A stretch of 64,000 nt of DNA from Scortum barcoo (GCA_023238725.1 CM041534.1:25735303-25799302), one strand, 5' to 3'; shown: positions 1 through 27,314, counted from the stretch's first letter. Made by a program: numbers and translations. The notes: generated by a model from the sequence alone, not told the origin.

Positions 1-897
1 CCTTCAGTGTGAACTCACTTCCTGAGGATATCATCATCAGTGATCAGTGATGTTTGTCTGATCAGGAGCTGCTAACAGCTGACTCACTTTAACTGACAGA
101 GAGGAAACACTGAGGCTGACAACACCACACTTCATGTTTCTATGGAGACTCACAGGCCAATGTCACCATGACGACACGTCTAAGCGACCTTCAATGTGTG
201 TGTGTGAGAGAGAGTGTGTGTCAGCAGTCAATCAGTCATTTAATCACAAAGCTGACAAGGCAGAAAATAAAGATGGAGAGACACAGAGAGAGAGAGACAC
301 ACAGAGAGAGAGACACAGAGAGAGAGAGAGACAGAGAGAGAGACAGAGAGAGAGAGAGAGAGCGCTGAGGAGAGTGACAGAAAGAGGAGACGAAGATCAG
401 AGGTTAAATTATGATGTTAATTTCCTCTCCATAAATTGAATATTTCACTGATCATAAATTATCCAATCGCAGCTTTAACAGGAAGGTCACACACACGCGT
501 CTACCTGTCTCTGTTTTATATTCCTTCATCCTTAAAAGGAACAAAAAACATCAAACAATTAAAAATCACATGAATGATGACAGAGACATAAACAGAATCA
601 AGTGGAAACTCTGATTGTGATCCAGTTTAGACCAGTTTAGACTGGTCTGATCCAGCCTGGACCTGATCCAGCCTGGAGCTGATCCAGCCTGGACCGGGTG
701 TGTGACCGGGTTTATAATCTAAGGCTCTTTCAGAATCTGAACGTTAGCAAAGCTTCAACAGCTTCGTCCAATCAGAGTCCAGCTCTGTCAGGACAACTTG
801 TTATTGGTCAACTTAACATAACATGATGTTTGTCTCAGTACAATGAACAGCAGAGTACTCGGAGTACTCAGAGTACTACAGCCTGTAGTATTTGTAC
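1..897. other. chm intron sequence with GA/GT microsatellites
   Basis: This is the start of the intron after the last visible chm exon. It contains (GT)n and (GAGACA/GA)n tracts at 196-365 and a short tandem of TGATCCAGCCTGGACC at about 650-695. I see no further chm exon here. Confidence 0.6.
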
Positions 898-3800
898 CTG
901 TTGGTGTCCTTGTCGACCAGAAGGCAGCTGACAGAGTGTCTCAGACAGTAGATCCCCCCGAACACAGCACACATCCTGGAACACAGCAACAGACACGTCA
1001 GCCAATCAGCAACAGGCGGGTCAGAGCATCAGCCAATCAGCAACAGTACCACCCAACATTGAGTCTTTAGCTTTCTACACTAATAATCTGCTAACTGATT
1101 TTTAATGGGAAATTTATTGGATCGATAATTTCAAATTTTAGAATAATTGTTTAAAAATAAAGTTTTATTTTCTAAATATTATATAATTTATCCATCAATC
1201 GACCTCAAATTGGGGACAAAACCTGAATTTTCACTTTAATTGATTAAGTTTTTTTTTTATTATTTATTAATGAAACTTACATTTTTTTTTGTACATAAAA
1301 AGGATGTTTGTAGTGGTTTAATTTTATAATGTAATGTCTCCAGAAAACATAACATCCGGCAGGTTGATTAGGTGTATACATACTTTTGGCCACGCAGTAT
1401 GTGTGACGGTTGAATCAGCTGAGTGTAGATTTTCAGAATAAAAGTTTTATTAACAAGATACTAATGATTGCATGTGAGAAACAGTGTGTGTGAGTTTGTG
1501 AGTGTGTGAGTGTGTGACTCAGCTGAGCAGTAATTTCCGCTGAGGATCATATAATATGTAAATGAGCTGAGCCCCTGGGCGACACCCTCTTCATTAATAT
1601 TCATGTTCTACTGTAATGAGAGCTCAGTGGTCACCATGACAACCAACTGATCTGCCCTGAGAAACAGCCGGTGGTAGTTGTACTGTGTTTAGTCAGATAT
1701 TGCAGTACATTCAGCTGGAGTACTACTGCAGTACTGACAACATGCAGTACACTGGCAGTAAAGCAGTAGTAGTAATAGTAGTAATACTAGTAATAGTAGT
1801 AGTAGTCGTAATACTAGTAATAGTAGTAATAGTGGTAGTAGTAGCAGCAGTAGTGCTTGTACTACAACACTAACCTGCAGATTAGTACACAGTAACGGCA
1901 GTAGTAGTACTAATACTAACAGAGATAGCAGTAACGGTAGTTTTATTACTGTCACAGTACAGGAAACACTGACAGACAGGTGGACAGACAGGTTCTTACC
2001 TACAGAAACACTGGGGTATCTCTCCAAGCCCGTAGACAGGAAACAGGAAGGGCGTGTTGCCATAGCGACCCAGGCAGCGCAGGAAGTGACGTGTGGATGC
2101 GAGGCCCTCTTCTGTGGGCGTGTTTTCTGTTACCATGGCGATGGAGTGAAGCAGGAAGTGCTGAAGGTTGTCACCAAGCTGCTGGTCATGCAGGAACTCC
2201 AAAAATGGCCGACCGTTGTAGGCTGGGGGGCAAGGGAGACAAGGGACTACCTTACCCACAATGCCCTGTGAGGCTAGATTATGTTAATGGAGGTTGATCT
2301 AAGCGCTGATGATGTCACCAGGCGTCTCACCTTGCTGCTCCTTCGTCTCCTCCATACAGGAAGTGAGGAAACGCATCAACTTCCTCTTTTCTACCATAGA
2401 CAGCTGACGACTTGCAAACACATCTGCTCTGCTGCAGGGCACCTAAGAGACAGACAGGTACACAGAGAGACAGGTAAACAGGGAGAGAGACAAACACAGA
2501 TAGACAAACAGGTAAACAGACAGGTAGACAGGAGGACACAGACAGACAGGTACACAGACAGACAAACAGGTAAACAGACAGGTGGACACAGACAGACAAA
2601 CAGGTAAACAGACAGGTGGACACAGACAGACAGGTACACAGACAGGCTGCACTCACCTGTTCCACCTTTCCATTGCGAAAGGTGAGTATTCTGGTGACAT
2701 TCTTGAACTCTGCATAGCGGCTGACGTTTGATTTGATGAGCAGATCGACCAATGAGCCGCGAGAATACATGAGCTGGAGGATGAGGGAAAAACTCAAATG
2801 CAACATTAACATATATTTTTACTGTTATACTGCATATTATTTTATGTTATTATATAACATGACATTGTGTGATGTGTAATGTATGTGCAATGTATGTTTA
2901 CGTGATATTGCACGTAAGGCGTGTTACCTTGGAGACCAGGTCGATGTTGAACCTGCGTCCTTCCTTCACCAGCTGAGCATAGCTGATCTTCTTCCTGCTT
3001 GGCTCTGATTGGCTGTGAGCAGCAGGAGGGGCTGGATGATCCGCTTTTGGCTCCTCCCCCTCAGTCTGGGAGGCCTGCGTGATTGGATGAAACATCTGTT
3101 TGTCACCTACCCATGATAAATTACCCATCATTCAGAGCTGTGATCAGCTGTTGCACACATACAACGGAGGGTAAACAAAACAATTCTTCATTATTAGTAT
3201 TCATATTATTCATTAATAATGATGATTCTGCTTCTGATTGATCCAATCCAGATTAGATTAATCCAGATCAGATTAATCCAGATCATCTGAGCGTCTGCTG
3301 CAGTGAAATATCTCTCTTCCTTCTTCACCTGCTCTTCTTCCTCTGTGTTTTCTGTCTCCTTCCTTTTTTCTTCTTTTGAATCTAAAAGAAAACAAAAACA
3401 GATTTCTGCAACTGCTTTCAGTGTTTTCTCCTCCAGTGAATCCTGAATCATTGATCCTGAATCATTGATCCTGAATTCTGTATCATGTTTATGACACTGA
3501 AGGGTTTTATCTGTGATCAAACCTGCAGATTCTGTCTCCGGTGTTTCTTTGACAGCATCTTCATCAGCTTCAGCTCCTCTGGTTTCTTCTTCTGTGGTGT
3601 TTGGAAGATCAGGACTCTGAGCTTCCTCCTCCTCATCTTCCTCACTGAGAACAACATTAATAAATGAATAACACTCAGCTGTTTCCACCAAAAAAACCTC
3701 ACACGAACAACAACCAGGAGAAGACGGACATCTAATGTGGAAAACTGTTTGTTGTTGTTGTTGTTTATATCCAAATCTCACAACAACAAGTCCACACACA

Positions 3801-5175
3801 CAGCGAAGGCACAGTGAAAATGGGATTTTTCCCTCAGACTAATCATAACATGAACACTTCGTCATCACGTCTTCATCACATGTTTAGATCGTCATCTTCA
3901 TCATCACTCGCACAACCAGCTCCCAGCTGAGTATTGATTATCTGTCTGGAGCCTGTCAGGCTGATTTTACCTGGTGAAGCAGAACACCTGGATGTTACTG
4001 ATGGAAGCGGGGTCTGAGTTGGACAGGTAGATCAGCTCCTCCCCCTCCTCCACCAGACTCGACCAATCCTGAACCTCCTCTGGCTGAGACTCCTACCAGC
4101 ACACACACACACACACACAAACACAGAGGTTACTATAAGTGATGGACTACCTTTAATCATACAGCAATAACCTGATCAGTAACCTGATCAATAACCTGAC
4201 AAAGCTTCAGTGATTCACTGATGAAGCTGATCAATACTTCAGTACTGAAGTATGTATGTATGTTCAGTACTGAAAACATTCACTCATTCTTTTGTTTTTC
4301 CCATCATACTCAGAAGCAGTATAATCCTCCATGTTTGTAGTTTTTCTGCAGGATCATGGAGGGTCAATCACCAGCCAATCACAGCGCAGCGTTGTACTTA
4401 CATGGTGCTGTTGGATCCAGGTGAGCAAACCGTTGAATGTGAAGCTGGCCCAGTTAGCTGCGTAATAACTCCTCCTGCAGGTGAGACAGAACAGGTGAGA
4501 CAGACCAGACGAGGTGAGACAGACCAGACGAGGTGAGACAGACCAGGTGTTTCAGGACCAACCTGTCAACATGAAGAACTCTCTGTCCAACTCTGGAGAA
4601 AGCTGCAGCCACCACTGACTCAGCAAGACCTTAACACACAATCAGTAATCAATGATCAATACAAAATCGATAACAGCAGGAGGGGAGATATAAGGAGGTT
4701 TGTGTGTGTGTGTATAGAATGTGTTTAAAAATACAGTGTGTATTTATAACAGTCAGCTTCAGGCTAACAGTCAGCTTCAGGCTAACAGTCAGCTTCAGGT
4801 TAAGAAAGCAGCACAGAAACATGTGAAGCTAACGCAGCTAGCGTTAGCACTTAGCGGATAACATGAACAAACAACGACTGCGTTATTTAACCCGTTTGCC
4901 TGTTTTGTTTGTAATCCTGTTGTTTACAACTCGATTGTTTGCAAACACTCCAGCCGGCTCGTTAGCTGCTAGCTGCTGATATTTAAAATGAACTGTCCGT
5001 TAGCCGCCAGCTAACAGCAGCATGTGTCCCGGTCGGACCGGTTTCATCCTGATCCGGATCACAGACGCATTCAGGCTCCTGATCCGGATCGCAGCAGGGA
5101 GTAAAAAACAGGTGTATCCCTACCTGTGCCCAAAATAACGACGTCAAATTCAGACGGCAGATCCTCGGCCGCCAT
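898..5175 (-). CDS. chm: Rab escort protein 1 (choroideremia protein), 3'-partial
   Basis: REP1 presents newly made Rab GTPases to Rab geranylgeranyltransferase and delivers prenylated Rabs to membranes. Coding exons in transcript order: 5124-5175, 4563-4629, 4402-4474, 3971-4092, 3523-3644, 3329-3381, 2928-3074, 2657-2773, 2331-2442, 2000-2222, 898-975. All have GT/AG borders and phases join without a break. The product starts [18 protein letters not shown], the GDI/REP dinucleotide-fold-like N-terminus, then [18 protein letters not shown]. Exons 5-6 encode an acidic Glu-rich linker. After it come [38 protein letters not shown] and the highly conserved [18 protein letters not shown]. About 388 codons are present against ~650 residues in mammalian REP1; the last visible exon ends at ...[10 protein letters not shown] with a donor, so the rest lies left of the window. 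Many introns separate it from the intronless paralogue CHML. The start fits REP1 N-termini and a TISU-like context. Confidence 0.95.
1290..1420. mobile_element. Possible Tc1/mariner-like terminal inverted repeat remnant
   Basis: The segment GTGTATACATACTTTTGGCC, followed by ACGCAGTATGTG, resembles ends of degenerate fish Tc1-like elements (family knowledge from memory). No transposase remnant and no matching opposite end were located, so this is only a weak call. It lies in the large chm intron between 975 and 2000. Confidence 0.25.
1755..1960. repeat. (AGT)n-rich imperfect trinucleotide repeat
   Basis: AGT/AAT trinucleotides run through a chm intron. They create long spurious Val/Ile or Leu reading frames on the two strands. 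Confidence 0.85.
2448..2650. repeat. CAGA/CAGGTACACAGA minisatellite in chm intron
   Basis: ACAGACAGACAGGTAAACAG-type units occur in tandem between the coding exons at 2331-2442 and 2657-2773. The array ends within ~10 bp of the 2657 exon border, so it abuts a donor site on the minus strand. Confidence 0.85.
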
Positions 5176-5190
5176 GTTGCTACAGGGAAA
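5160..5190 (-). promoter_or_regulatory. TISU-like translation start context of chm
   Basis: Read on the minus strand, the start context is CAACATGGCGGC (ATG at 5175-5173). This fits the published TISU consensus SAASATGGCGGC at every position. TISU elements direct scanning-free initiation on mRNAs with very short 5' leaders and also bind YY1. The match is seen directly; a short leader is inferred. Confidence 0.55.
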
Positions 5191-5519
5191 CAGTCACATG
5201 ACAGGATCTCTCTCACTGGTCAATCGATGATCAATCACTGTTATTTTTATAAAACTGATTTCTTTTATTTCCCCCTGTACATCAGGAACAAACAACATCA
5301 GAATAAACTAAATAAACAGAACAGTAAAAATATATTCGCGCACACACACAGGTCAAACAACAACAATAATAATAATAATAATAGTTTAGACTGAATCATC
5401 ATTACTTCCTCTGATCACCTCCAGCAGTGTGTGTGCTGTCTGTGTCTGCACACACTCTGATTATTGATTTGTCCAGGACATTTCTGGGCGTCGACCTTTG
5501 GGCAGTGATGTGCAGTCCC

Positions 5520-5560
5520 CAACCAATCACAACGCAGGCTATGAGGGGGCGGGGCTCAGA
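5520..5560. promoter_or_regulatory. CCAAT box and GC box, candidate chm-side promoter
   Basis: A CCAAT motif (5523-5527) and a GC box GGGGGCGGGGC (5545-5555) lie 22 bp apart, about 350 bp upstream of the chm start codon. They are the only clear NF-Y/Sp1-type pair in the proximal chm flank. Direction is unknown, and with a TISU start the true chm TSS may lie nearer 5180-5210. Confidence 0.35.
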
Positions 5561-6167
5561 TAAGAAGGAGGGGCGAACAAACAAACACACCTTGGTGTTC
5601 TACCTTGTATGAAAACTGCCCCTTTACCTGTGTGACATCATCAATGTGGGTTCAATGTGGTTCAGATAACACCAAGGCTTGAAGTGAACATAAACCGGTC
5701 AGTTATTAAAGACACAGTTGAATAAAGTTCATGTTTCTTCATCAGTAAGCTGTGAGTGGTGATTAAGAGCAGATACCTGAACATATGACTCGTCAGCAGG
5801 TTCATCTCCAGGTTAGTTTTAAATCACCGCTCAGATGTTTGTTTAACAGTTTAAAGACTTTGTTTCTTCACTCTTCCAGCTCTCCAGTTTTTCCCTCATT
5901 AACTTCACTGTGTCTCCTTTTCTTTTCATCCTCCTCGCTCCTGTTCGTGTCTTTGATCCACATAATTGAAATTCACATTAAAATTGGACATCTTGAAATA
6001 GTCTGTAGTGACACTGATGTAACAAGGCCACAGGTGTTTATATTTTATAACAGCCAATCACAATCAAGGACTGAAGTATCTTTTTCAAAATAAAACTGAA
6101 TCACGTGTCTCATCTTTGTTCCAGGTGTTTCTCTTTATTTCACAGTTTCATCTCTGTCAGTCATTAA

Positions 6168-6230
6168 AATGAATCAGCTGTTAGCAGCTCCTGATCAGAC
6201 AAACATCACTGATCACTGACAGACTGAAGG
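6168..6230. repeat. Arm of a long-distance inverted repeat (partner at 1-90)
   Basis: The reverse complement of this segment matches about 45 bp at 38-85, centred on GATCAGTGATGTTTGTCTGA and continuing through the CAGGAGCTGCTAACAGCTGA block. The short CCTTCAGT end is shared as well. The arms are ~6.1 kb apart and flank the visible chm exons. Origin is unknown: either a dispersed repeat or a local inverted duplication. Confidence 0.6.
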
Positions 6231-7185
6231 ACTCTGAGTCTGTCACAGACCAGATCCTGAAGCCTCAGCAGGGTTAAAACCTCATCCTGAACAAGGAGCT
6301 CCCCCAGCTCACCCAGCAGCTCCTGATGAGGAAGATGATGATGAAGATGATGATAATGATGTGCCTGGTCCAGCAGCTTCTCTCAGACAGTGAGTGTATC
6401 TGATCATCACATAGATCAGTACTGTCTGATCATACAGATGGAGCTTCTTCTTCTTCTGCTGCCAAGTTCTACACACACACACACGCACACACACATGCAC
6501 GCACGCTTTTCGCACTTGCACACACACACACGCACACTCTGATTTTCAGCCAAAACCAAACAGTTTCCTCTCATTTCTTCTTTATTGATCTTAAAAAGAC
6601 CAGATGGTTAAAAATCCTCTCCTCCTCTCATTGTCATTGTACACACACACACGCACACACCAATATATACATGTTACTGTGTGTGTGTGTGTGTTGTATT
6701 TCAGTGTGTGTGTTTGTATGTGTGTGTATGTGTGTCTGTTGGTTGAAATCGTTTGAAGAGCGTTGAAAAGAAACAGGAAGTGTTCTTTTGTTAAATCTTT
6801 GCTGGCGTCTCTTCTGTTCTCGACATTAAACGGCCTTTTGTAGCTCGTTAGTGTGAGGTGTTAACGAGGGCTGTGTGCTGATTGGACGGCTGTGATCCAC
6901 TGCCAGAATGTTTCGTCTGGTTTCTGACTGCACAGAAACCTCCAGAGACGGAAAACAACCTTGAACCAAGAAAAATCTGAGTAGAGTTTGGTGAGCTGGA
7001 CTGATTCAGTTTCTCTCCTACGAAACACAAACTGAATATTATTCATGCTGGACTGGTTACATCCAACCAGGATCAATATCAGGTAAACTATCATGATCAC
7101 TATCAGGTGAACTTTCAGGACTGAATCAGGATCAGCATCAAGATCAGGATGTAAAATACTGCAGGAGCTGCAGGAGTCTCAGCGT

Positions 7186-7285
7186 GAACAGGTGAGTCTC
7201 AGTGTGAACAGGTGAGTGTGAACAGGTGAGTCTCAGTGTGAACAGGTCAGTGTGAACAGGTGAGTCTCAGTGTGAACAGGTGTGT
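7186..7285. repeat. Short minisatellite, GTGAACAGGTGAGTCTCA units
   Basis: About five copies of AACAGGTGAGTCTCAGTGTG and shortened forms stand in tandem in the chm-dach2 intergenic region. Confidence 0.8.
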
Positions 7286-8069
7286 GCTGATCACGTGTGC
7301 ACCTCCAGCAGAGGCTGACGTGTTTCTTTAATGATGCCGTATCAGGATCAGATTATATGTCAGCGTTAATATCAAGATTATTATTCTGGACATGTTGACC
7401 TGTTCAGTTCCTCTGTGTTTATACGACACTCCTGTATGGATATGATGTAGTCAGGTGTTTTAGAGAGACAGATAATATAGATGTGAAGTATTCAGGTGTT
7501 TTAGAGAGACAGATAATATAGATGTGATATATTCATGTGTTTTCTGCTGACATTTTATCTGCTCTGCTCTGTAAAGGTTAATTTGATGCTTTTAATTTGA
7601 TGCTGCGCTTTTAATTTGAAACTCAGCTGATGTATGAGGCAGGGCTCCTTGTAGCGCCATCACTCTGTCGTCTGCACGCTCTGATTAAAAAATATGAATT
7701 TATTATGGCTCCTGGAGAACACCTGATCTGATGTTTGTGAATAGAAGTGAAGCAGATTACTGCTATTAAATATATTTAAATACATTAAGTATATATAATA
7801 TTTATGAAATGTCAGTAAATCAGAACAAGGGAATATTAAAAAAATAAATTTAATGATTTTAAAAAGTGGAATTTGAACAGACTCCTATCAGTTCATGCTG
7901 TCCAACTGGAATAAATAAACCAGAGGTGAAAACTCTGATAAATCAGCTGCTGGCTCACTGAGAGGAGCTGAGGCAGCAGGTGAAGGTTCAGCTGACAGCT
8001 CAGGTGTGTTTGACAAGCCGGGATTGAACCGCCGACTCCACGACGGGCAAACGACCTGTTGAACCCTCA

Positions 8070-8395
8070 GCTGGAAATAAAGAGATGAAGAGACGAAGGA
8101 CAATGAGACAAAGAGATGAAGGATGAAGAGATGAAGAAAAGAAGAGATGAAGGACAAAGAGTTGACGAAACAAAGAACGAAGAAACGAAGGACGAAGAGA
8201 CGAAGAAACAAAGAGACGAAGAAACGAAGGACAATGAGACAAAGAAATGAAGAAACGAAGAGACGAAGGACAAAGAGACGAAGACACGAAGGACAATGAG
8301 ACAAAGAAATGAAAAGCGAAAGCGAAGGACAAAGAGACGAAGACACGAAGAAACGAAGAGACGAAGAACAAAGAGACAAAGTACAAAGAAAAGAA
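8070..8395. repeat. Purine-rich GAAGAGACGAAGGACAA tandem array
   Basis: Imperfect repeats of GAGACGAAGGACAAAGAGAC and shorter units fill ~325 bp just upstream of the L2 LINE. Antisense frames give Ser/Phe/Leu-rich pseudo-ORFs. Confidence 0.85.
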
Positions 8396-8504
8396 GCAGA
8401 GGATCTGACGAAGGAGCAGATATCAGTTTGTTTCTGTGAGAGATGAAGAGTTGAAAGTGATGAGTGTGAGGTGATAACGAGGATCTGAGCAGTAAACTAT
8501 GAGA

Positions 8505-9836
8505 GCATCTTAAACAAAGACGCAGCCTGAAAGGAGAATATCAAGCATATTTCAAGGTCTGCCTTTTACCACCTGCGCAACATCGCAAAAATTCGGCACT
8601 TTTTGTCCCAAAGCGATGCTGAAAAATTAGTCCATGCATTTGTCTCTTCCAGGCTGGATTATTGTAATTCACTTTTATCAGGCTGCCCAAACAAGTCGTT
8701 AAAGACTCTACAGCTGGTCCAGAATGCCGCTGCTCGGGTGCTGACTAAAACCAGGAAAAGAGACCATATTACTCCAGTATTGGCTTCTCTGCATTGGCTC
8801 CCTGTAAAATTTAGAGTGGATTTTAAAATCCTACTCCTCACATATAAGGCTCTACATGGTCTGGCACCATCATATCTTAATGAATTGATAACTCCTTATC
8901 AATCCAACTAGAGCGCTGCGCTCCCAAAACGCAGGCTTACTTGTAGTTCCCAGGGTTTCCAGAAGTAGTCTAGGGGGCAGAGCCTTCAGCTATCAGGCCC
9001 CTGTTCTCTGGAACCAGCTCCCAGTCTGGGTCCGAGAGGCAGACACAGTGTCAGTGTTTAAGAATAGACTTAAAACCTTCCTTTTTGATAAAGCTTATAG
9101 TTAGGGTGGGCACAGGCTCGCCCTTAGTTATGCTGCTATAGGCTTAGACTGCCGGGGGGCTCCCATGAGTGGAGTCAGCTAATAAACTGGTTGAACTGGT
9201 TAAAGTAGTTAAAGTGGTTAAATTGGTTAAATTGGTTAAAGTGTCAAAAGCGGTTAATGTGAATACTCTTATGTCCTGTAAAGTGCATGTTACTGCCGGA
9301 GCCCCGGTCCTCTTTGTTCTCTCCAGTCTTGCAGGTTCCTCACTGATTCTGGTTGTGGTCCATCTGTCTGAGGTTCACTGGCCTGGTGGGGACATGATCT
9401 GTGTCTGTGTTGTGGAGAGAAGGTCGAGTGGCCCAGAGCTCCATATGAGGACATCTAGAGATGCACCTGGACTCACAGACTCATTTCCATTACCTGTGAT
9501 ACCTTCACACATGGACTAAACCCATGAACTCAGTTTATCTACAGTTTATTACGACCCATGTTATAACTCCATATATATGACTGATGATGATGTTCTCTGT
9601 ACATGTGGCATCTATTGCACGTCTGTCCGTCCCAGGGAGAGGGATCCCTCATCTGTGGCTCTTCCTCAGGTTTCTTCTTTTTCCCATAAAGGGGTTTTTT
9701 GAAGTTTTTCCTGACTCGGTTCGAGGGTCTAAGGACAGAGGGTGTCACAACTGTGCAGATTGTAAAGCCCTCCGAGGCAAACAATGTTTGTGATTTTGGG
9801 CTCTAAATAAATAAATTTGATTTGATTTGATTTGAG
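8505..9836 (+). mobile_element. 5'-truncated L2-type LINE (RT C-terminus plus 3' UTR)
   Basis: The forward strand encodes the end of a LINE reverse-transcriptase protein. Visible blocks are AEKLVHAFVSSRLDYCNSLL, LQLVQNAAARVLTKTRKRDH and PVLASLHWLPVKFRVDFKIL, then YKALHGLAPSYL. One frame change near 8908 leads to FKNRLKTFLFDKAYS and a stop near 9104. A ~730-bp 3' UTR with GGGTCTAAGGACAGAGGGTG follows, and the element ends in a (TTTGA)n tail at 9815-9836. This architecture is known for fish L2/Maui elements. The polymerase core is missing, so the copy is dead. Confidence 0.85.
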
Positions 9837-9979
9837 GTCAAAGGTCAGCGCAGGTCGATAAACCAGCTGTCAGCTGACAGGAAACTGTTTGATCACAAAA
9901 TTCATCCTGATCAGAGCTGAAACGTGGTAAAAGTACTTCAGTTGTTCACACCTTACTACAAACTTTACTGTCAATCAAT

Positions 9980-10110
9980 CACCTGCCAATCACGACCCCG
10001 CCTCCTGGCACGCCCTGTCAGCCAATGGGAGCCCTGTCCGTGTGTGTCCATGCCTCTGATTGGCTGACCTTCATAAAAGAGAGAGAGAGAGAGAGAGCTT
10101 CACTCTCAGT
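9980..10110 (+). promoter_or_regulatory. dach2 proximal promoter (CCAAT boxes, TATA-like)
   Basis: CCAAT motifs lie at 9986-9990 and 10023-10027, with an inverted one (ATTGG) at 10059-10063. A CCCCGCC GC element is at ~9996 and an ATAAAA TATA-like box at 10073-10078. A (GA)n tract and the dach2 start codon at 10200 follow. Spacing suits a TSS around 10100. Motifs are seen; promoter activity is inferred. Confidence 0.5.
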
Positions 10111-10199
10111 CAGCGCAGTGGCGGGAACGGGACCGTCAGACGCGGGAAAGTCTCACATGAAAACTGAAGAAGAAGAAGAGTTGTTGTCTGTTTCCTAAC

Positions 10200-25092
<14,893 letters not shown>

Positions 25093-25225
25093 AGCAGCCC
25101 AGAATATGAACACATGAACACGTGAACACGTGATAACATGATCACATGAACACATGAACTGAGGAACACATGAACGGATGAAGGAAGAGAAGGAGCAAAA
25201 AGAAGACGTCAACAAACAAGATGAA

Positions 25226-25236
25226 CAAATAAAAAG
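25226..25236 (+). promoter_or_regulatory. Candidate dach2 polyadenylation signal
   Basis: AATAAA occurs at 25228-25233, ~136 bp after the dach2 stop codon. It is the first canonical signal downstream. A longer 3' UTR cannot be excluded. Confidence 0.45.
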
Positions 25237-26248
25237 CAACAAAAAATACTCAACATCCCATGAGCCACTTCTCTCAGCTTCCTGTTTTTAGTGATTTCTT
25301 TCTATTATAACGATTATTATTATTACTACTCTCAAAGAGGCAGCATCATGTGGACACCCTGAAGGGGGAGGAGCTTAAATATGACTGTCACATGACCACC
25401 TGTGATGTCATCAGGTGAGGACACGACATTTGGAGGATTATTTATCTTTTTTAAAACACTTGCTGCCTGCTGGATCAGACTGTACTTTAGTGCGGTGTGA
25501 CATCATATGTTGGGCGTGATCAGAAAGTCTGCGGGCCTTCACGAGGCAGCAATCTGACAGCTGATTGGTTGTTTGTCCTGTTTTTATTTTACACCTCAGT
25601 ACATTTTACAGTTTCTATTATTATTGTTGTTATTGTTGTTGTTAGTCATTATTATTGTTCTATAAATGTAAATATTGATCTCTGAGCATGATCAGTCGAA
25701 GGTGTTTAAGGAGCACACGTTATTAATTATTGACTTCCTGTCAGGTCTGATCTGACAAACATTCATCTGATTTAAAGTTTCAACTCTGAGTTCAGATTTA
25801 TAAATTTAATTTATTAAATTTATAAATGTAATAAAAGTTAATGTTGAAGAAAAACCCTGATGACCTTGATCCCCTCTAGCCTGATTGATTAATTGATTGA
25901 TTGATTGATTGATTGTCTTTAAGATGTTAAAAACAGCTGACGTGACTGAGGTCGCTGGTTTGTGATTTGTTAGTTTAATAATTTGACTTTGATCATGTTA
26001 GTTAAAAATAATCAGATTTAAACCTGCAACAGAAACTGTTGATGCTGATCATTAAACCTTTAAATCATTAATTTACACACTGACATTTATATAAACTGAC
26101 TGTAAACTAAGAGAAAAACAAGGAACCCAAAAAAACAAAGAAAATAAAAACTGTTTCAGGTTCCTGCTTTTTTCTTTGTTCTCAATTCTGCTCTCTGCTC
26201 TCTCACAGAAAACCTGTGACTAAATCCATCACATGTAGAAAGGTTTAT

Positions 26249-26283
<35 letters not shown>

Positions 26284-26777
26284 TGGATAGAGGTGTGAAT
26301 TGTGTCGTGACATTAACCTGCTGTGTTTTAGCCCAGTTTTCTCACACACATACACACCTTGTTCTCACAGCGACCCAGTTAAGTAAATGAGACTGTTGGG
26401 TCACCTTTTGGCTTCACTGCCTTTCTGACACACACACACAGAGTGATAAGTGTGTGTGCGCGGTGCGATCTGATTGCTCAGCTCAGTCTGTCACTGTGAT
26501 GAATGAGTTCAACAGAGCAGGACGGCGGTGAAGTCGACCAATCAGAGCGAGCGAGTTCATCAGAGAACAAAAGAGACTGAGTACAGGAAATACAAATATA
26601 GATAAACATAAATCAATATAAATGAAGATAAATTAATGTAAATAAACAGAAATCATGAAAATAAACATTTTTTGTGCAGGTTCTCACAGCCTGGCAGGTG
26701 AAACTCAGGGCAAACAGCTTCATGTGAGCTGTGAGACTGAAGTTTTACACACACAAAACACCGATAATATTCACCAA

Positions 26778-27025
26778 TCATCATCTTCTTCTTCGCCATC
26801 ACCATCACCATCATCACCTTCTCATCATCACATCATCTTCATCATCATCATCTTCTTCTTCATCATCATCATCATCTTCTTCATCAACTTCATCACATCA
26901 TCACATCACCTTCTTCATCACATCATCATCTTCACCTTCATCTTCATCATCATCCTCATCACCTTCTTCATCACATCATCTTCTTCACCTTCATCATCAT
27001 CTTCTTCACCATCATCATCTTCATC
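26778..27025. repeat. (ATC)n/(TTC)n trinucleotide array
   Basis: CATCATCATCTTCTTC-type repeats fill ~250 bp with occasional CACC interruptions. Their reading frames (Ser/His/Ile runs) are not genes. Confidence 0.9.
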
Positions 27026-27314
27026 AAAGCCTCTGCTGAGTTTAAAGCTGATCTTTACTGCTCTTATTATTTACAGGTTGATAATTTCAAAGAAACTTAT
27101 AAAATGTAAAGTTTGCTGAATATGAAATATTCAGGACACAAACGTGAATAAATCAGTTTGTAAATAAAAACATCATCAAATTAAAGACAAACTTTGTCTT
27201 TGATGTTTCAACAACTTCCTGTTGGAGCTGCTGGTGGGCGGAGCTCTGAGCTCCCTCATTAGCCGCTCATTAACATCTCGTTAGCATCTTCACAAACATC
27301 CGTCCAGCTGTCCA

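Larger units (their letters stand above)
5561..8500. other. Intergenic region between chm and dach2, chm side
   Basis: No exon with a recognisable protein match was found on either strand. The stretch holds CA-rich microsatellites (6470-6540, 6640-6740), a ~20-bp minisatellite (7186-7285), a direct duplication of GGTGTTTTAGAGAGACAGAT about 55 bp apart (7450-7530), and a purine-rich array (8070-8395). ORFs here are low complexity. Confidence 0.6.

Noticed and set aside
2327..2812. 161-codon minus-strand frame covering chm exons
   Set aside because: It runs through the CAGA minisatellite intron and is out of frame with the REP1 reading in the exon at 2331-2442.
3206..3799. Single continuous 197-codon chm exon across 3329-3644
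   Set aside because: The frame is open throughout, but good donor/acceptor sites at 3523, 3381 and 3329 give phase-correct exons. The extra residues are repetitive intron translation ([10 protein letters not shown]).
7888..8386. Ser/Phe/Leu-rich minus-strand frames resembling a membrane protein
   Set aside because: They translate the purine-rich GAAGAGACGAAGGACAA tandem array. Frames overlap in all phases with the same composition.
26655..27119. 154-codon Ser/His/Ile-rich frame
   Set aside because: It is composed of the (ATC)/(TTC) repeat, with no conserved motif.
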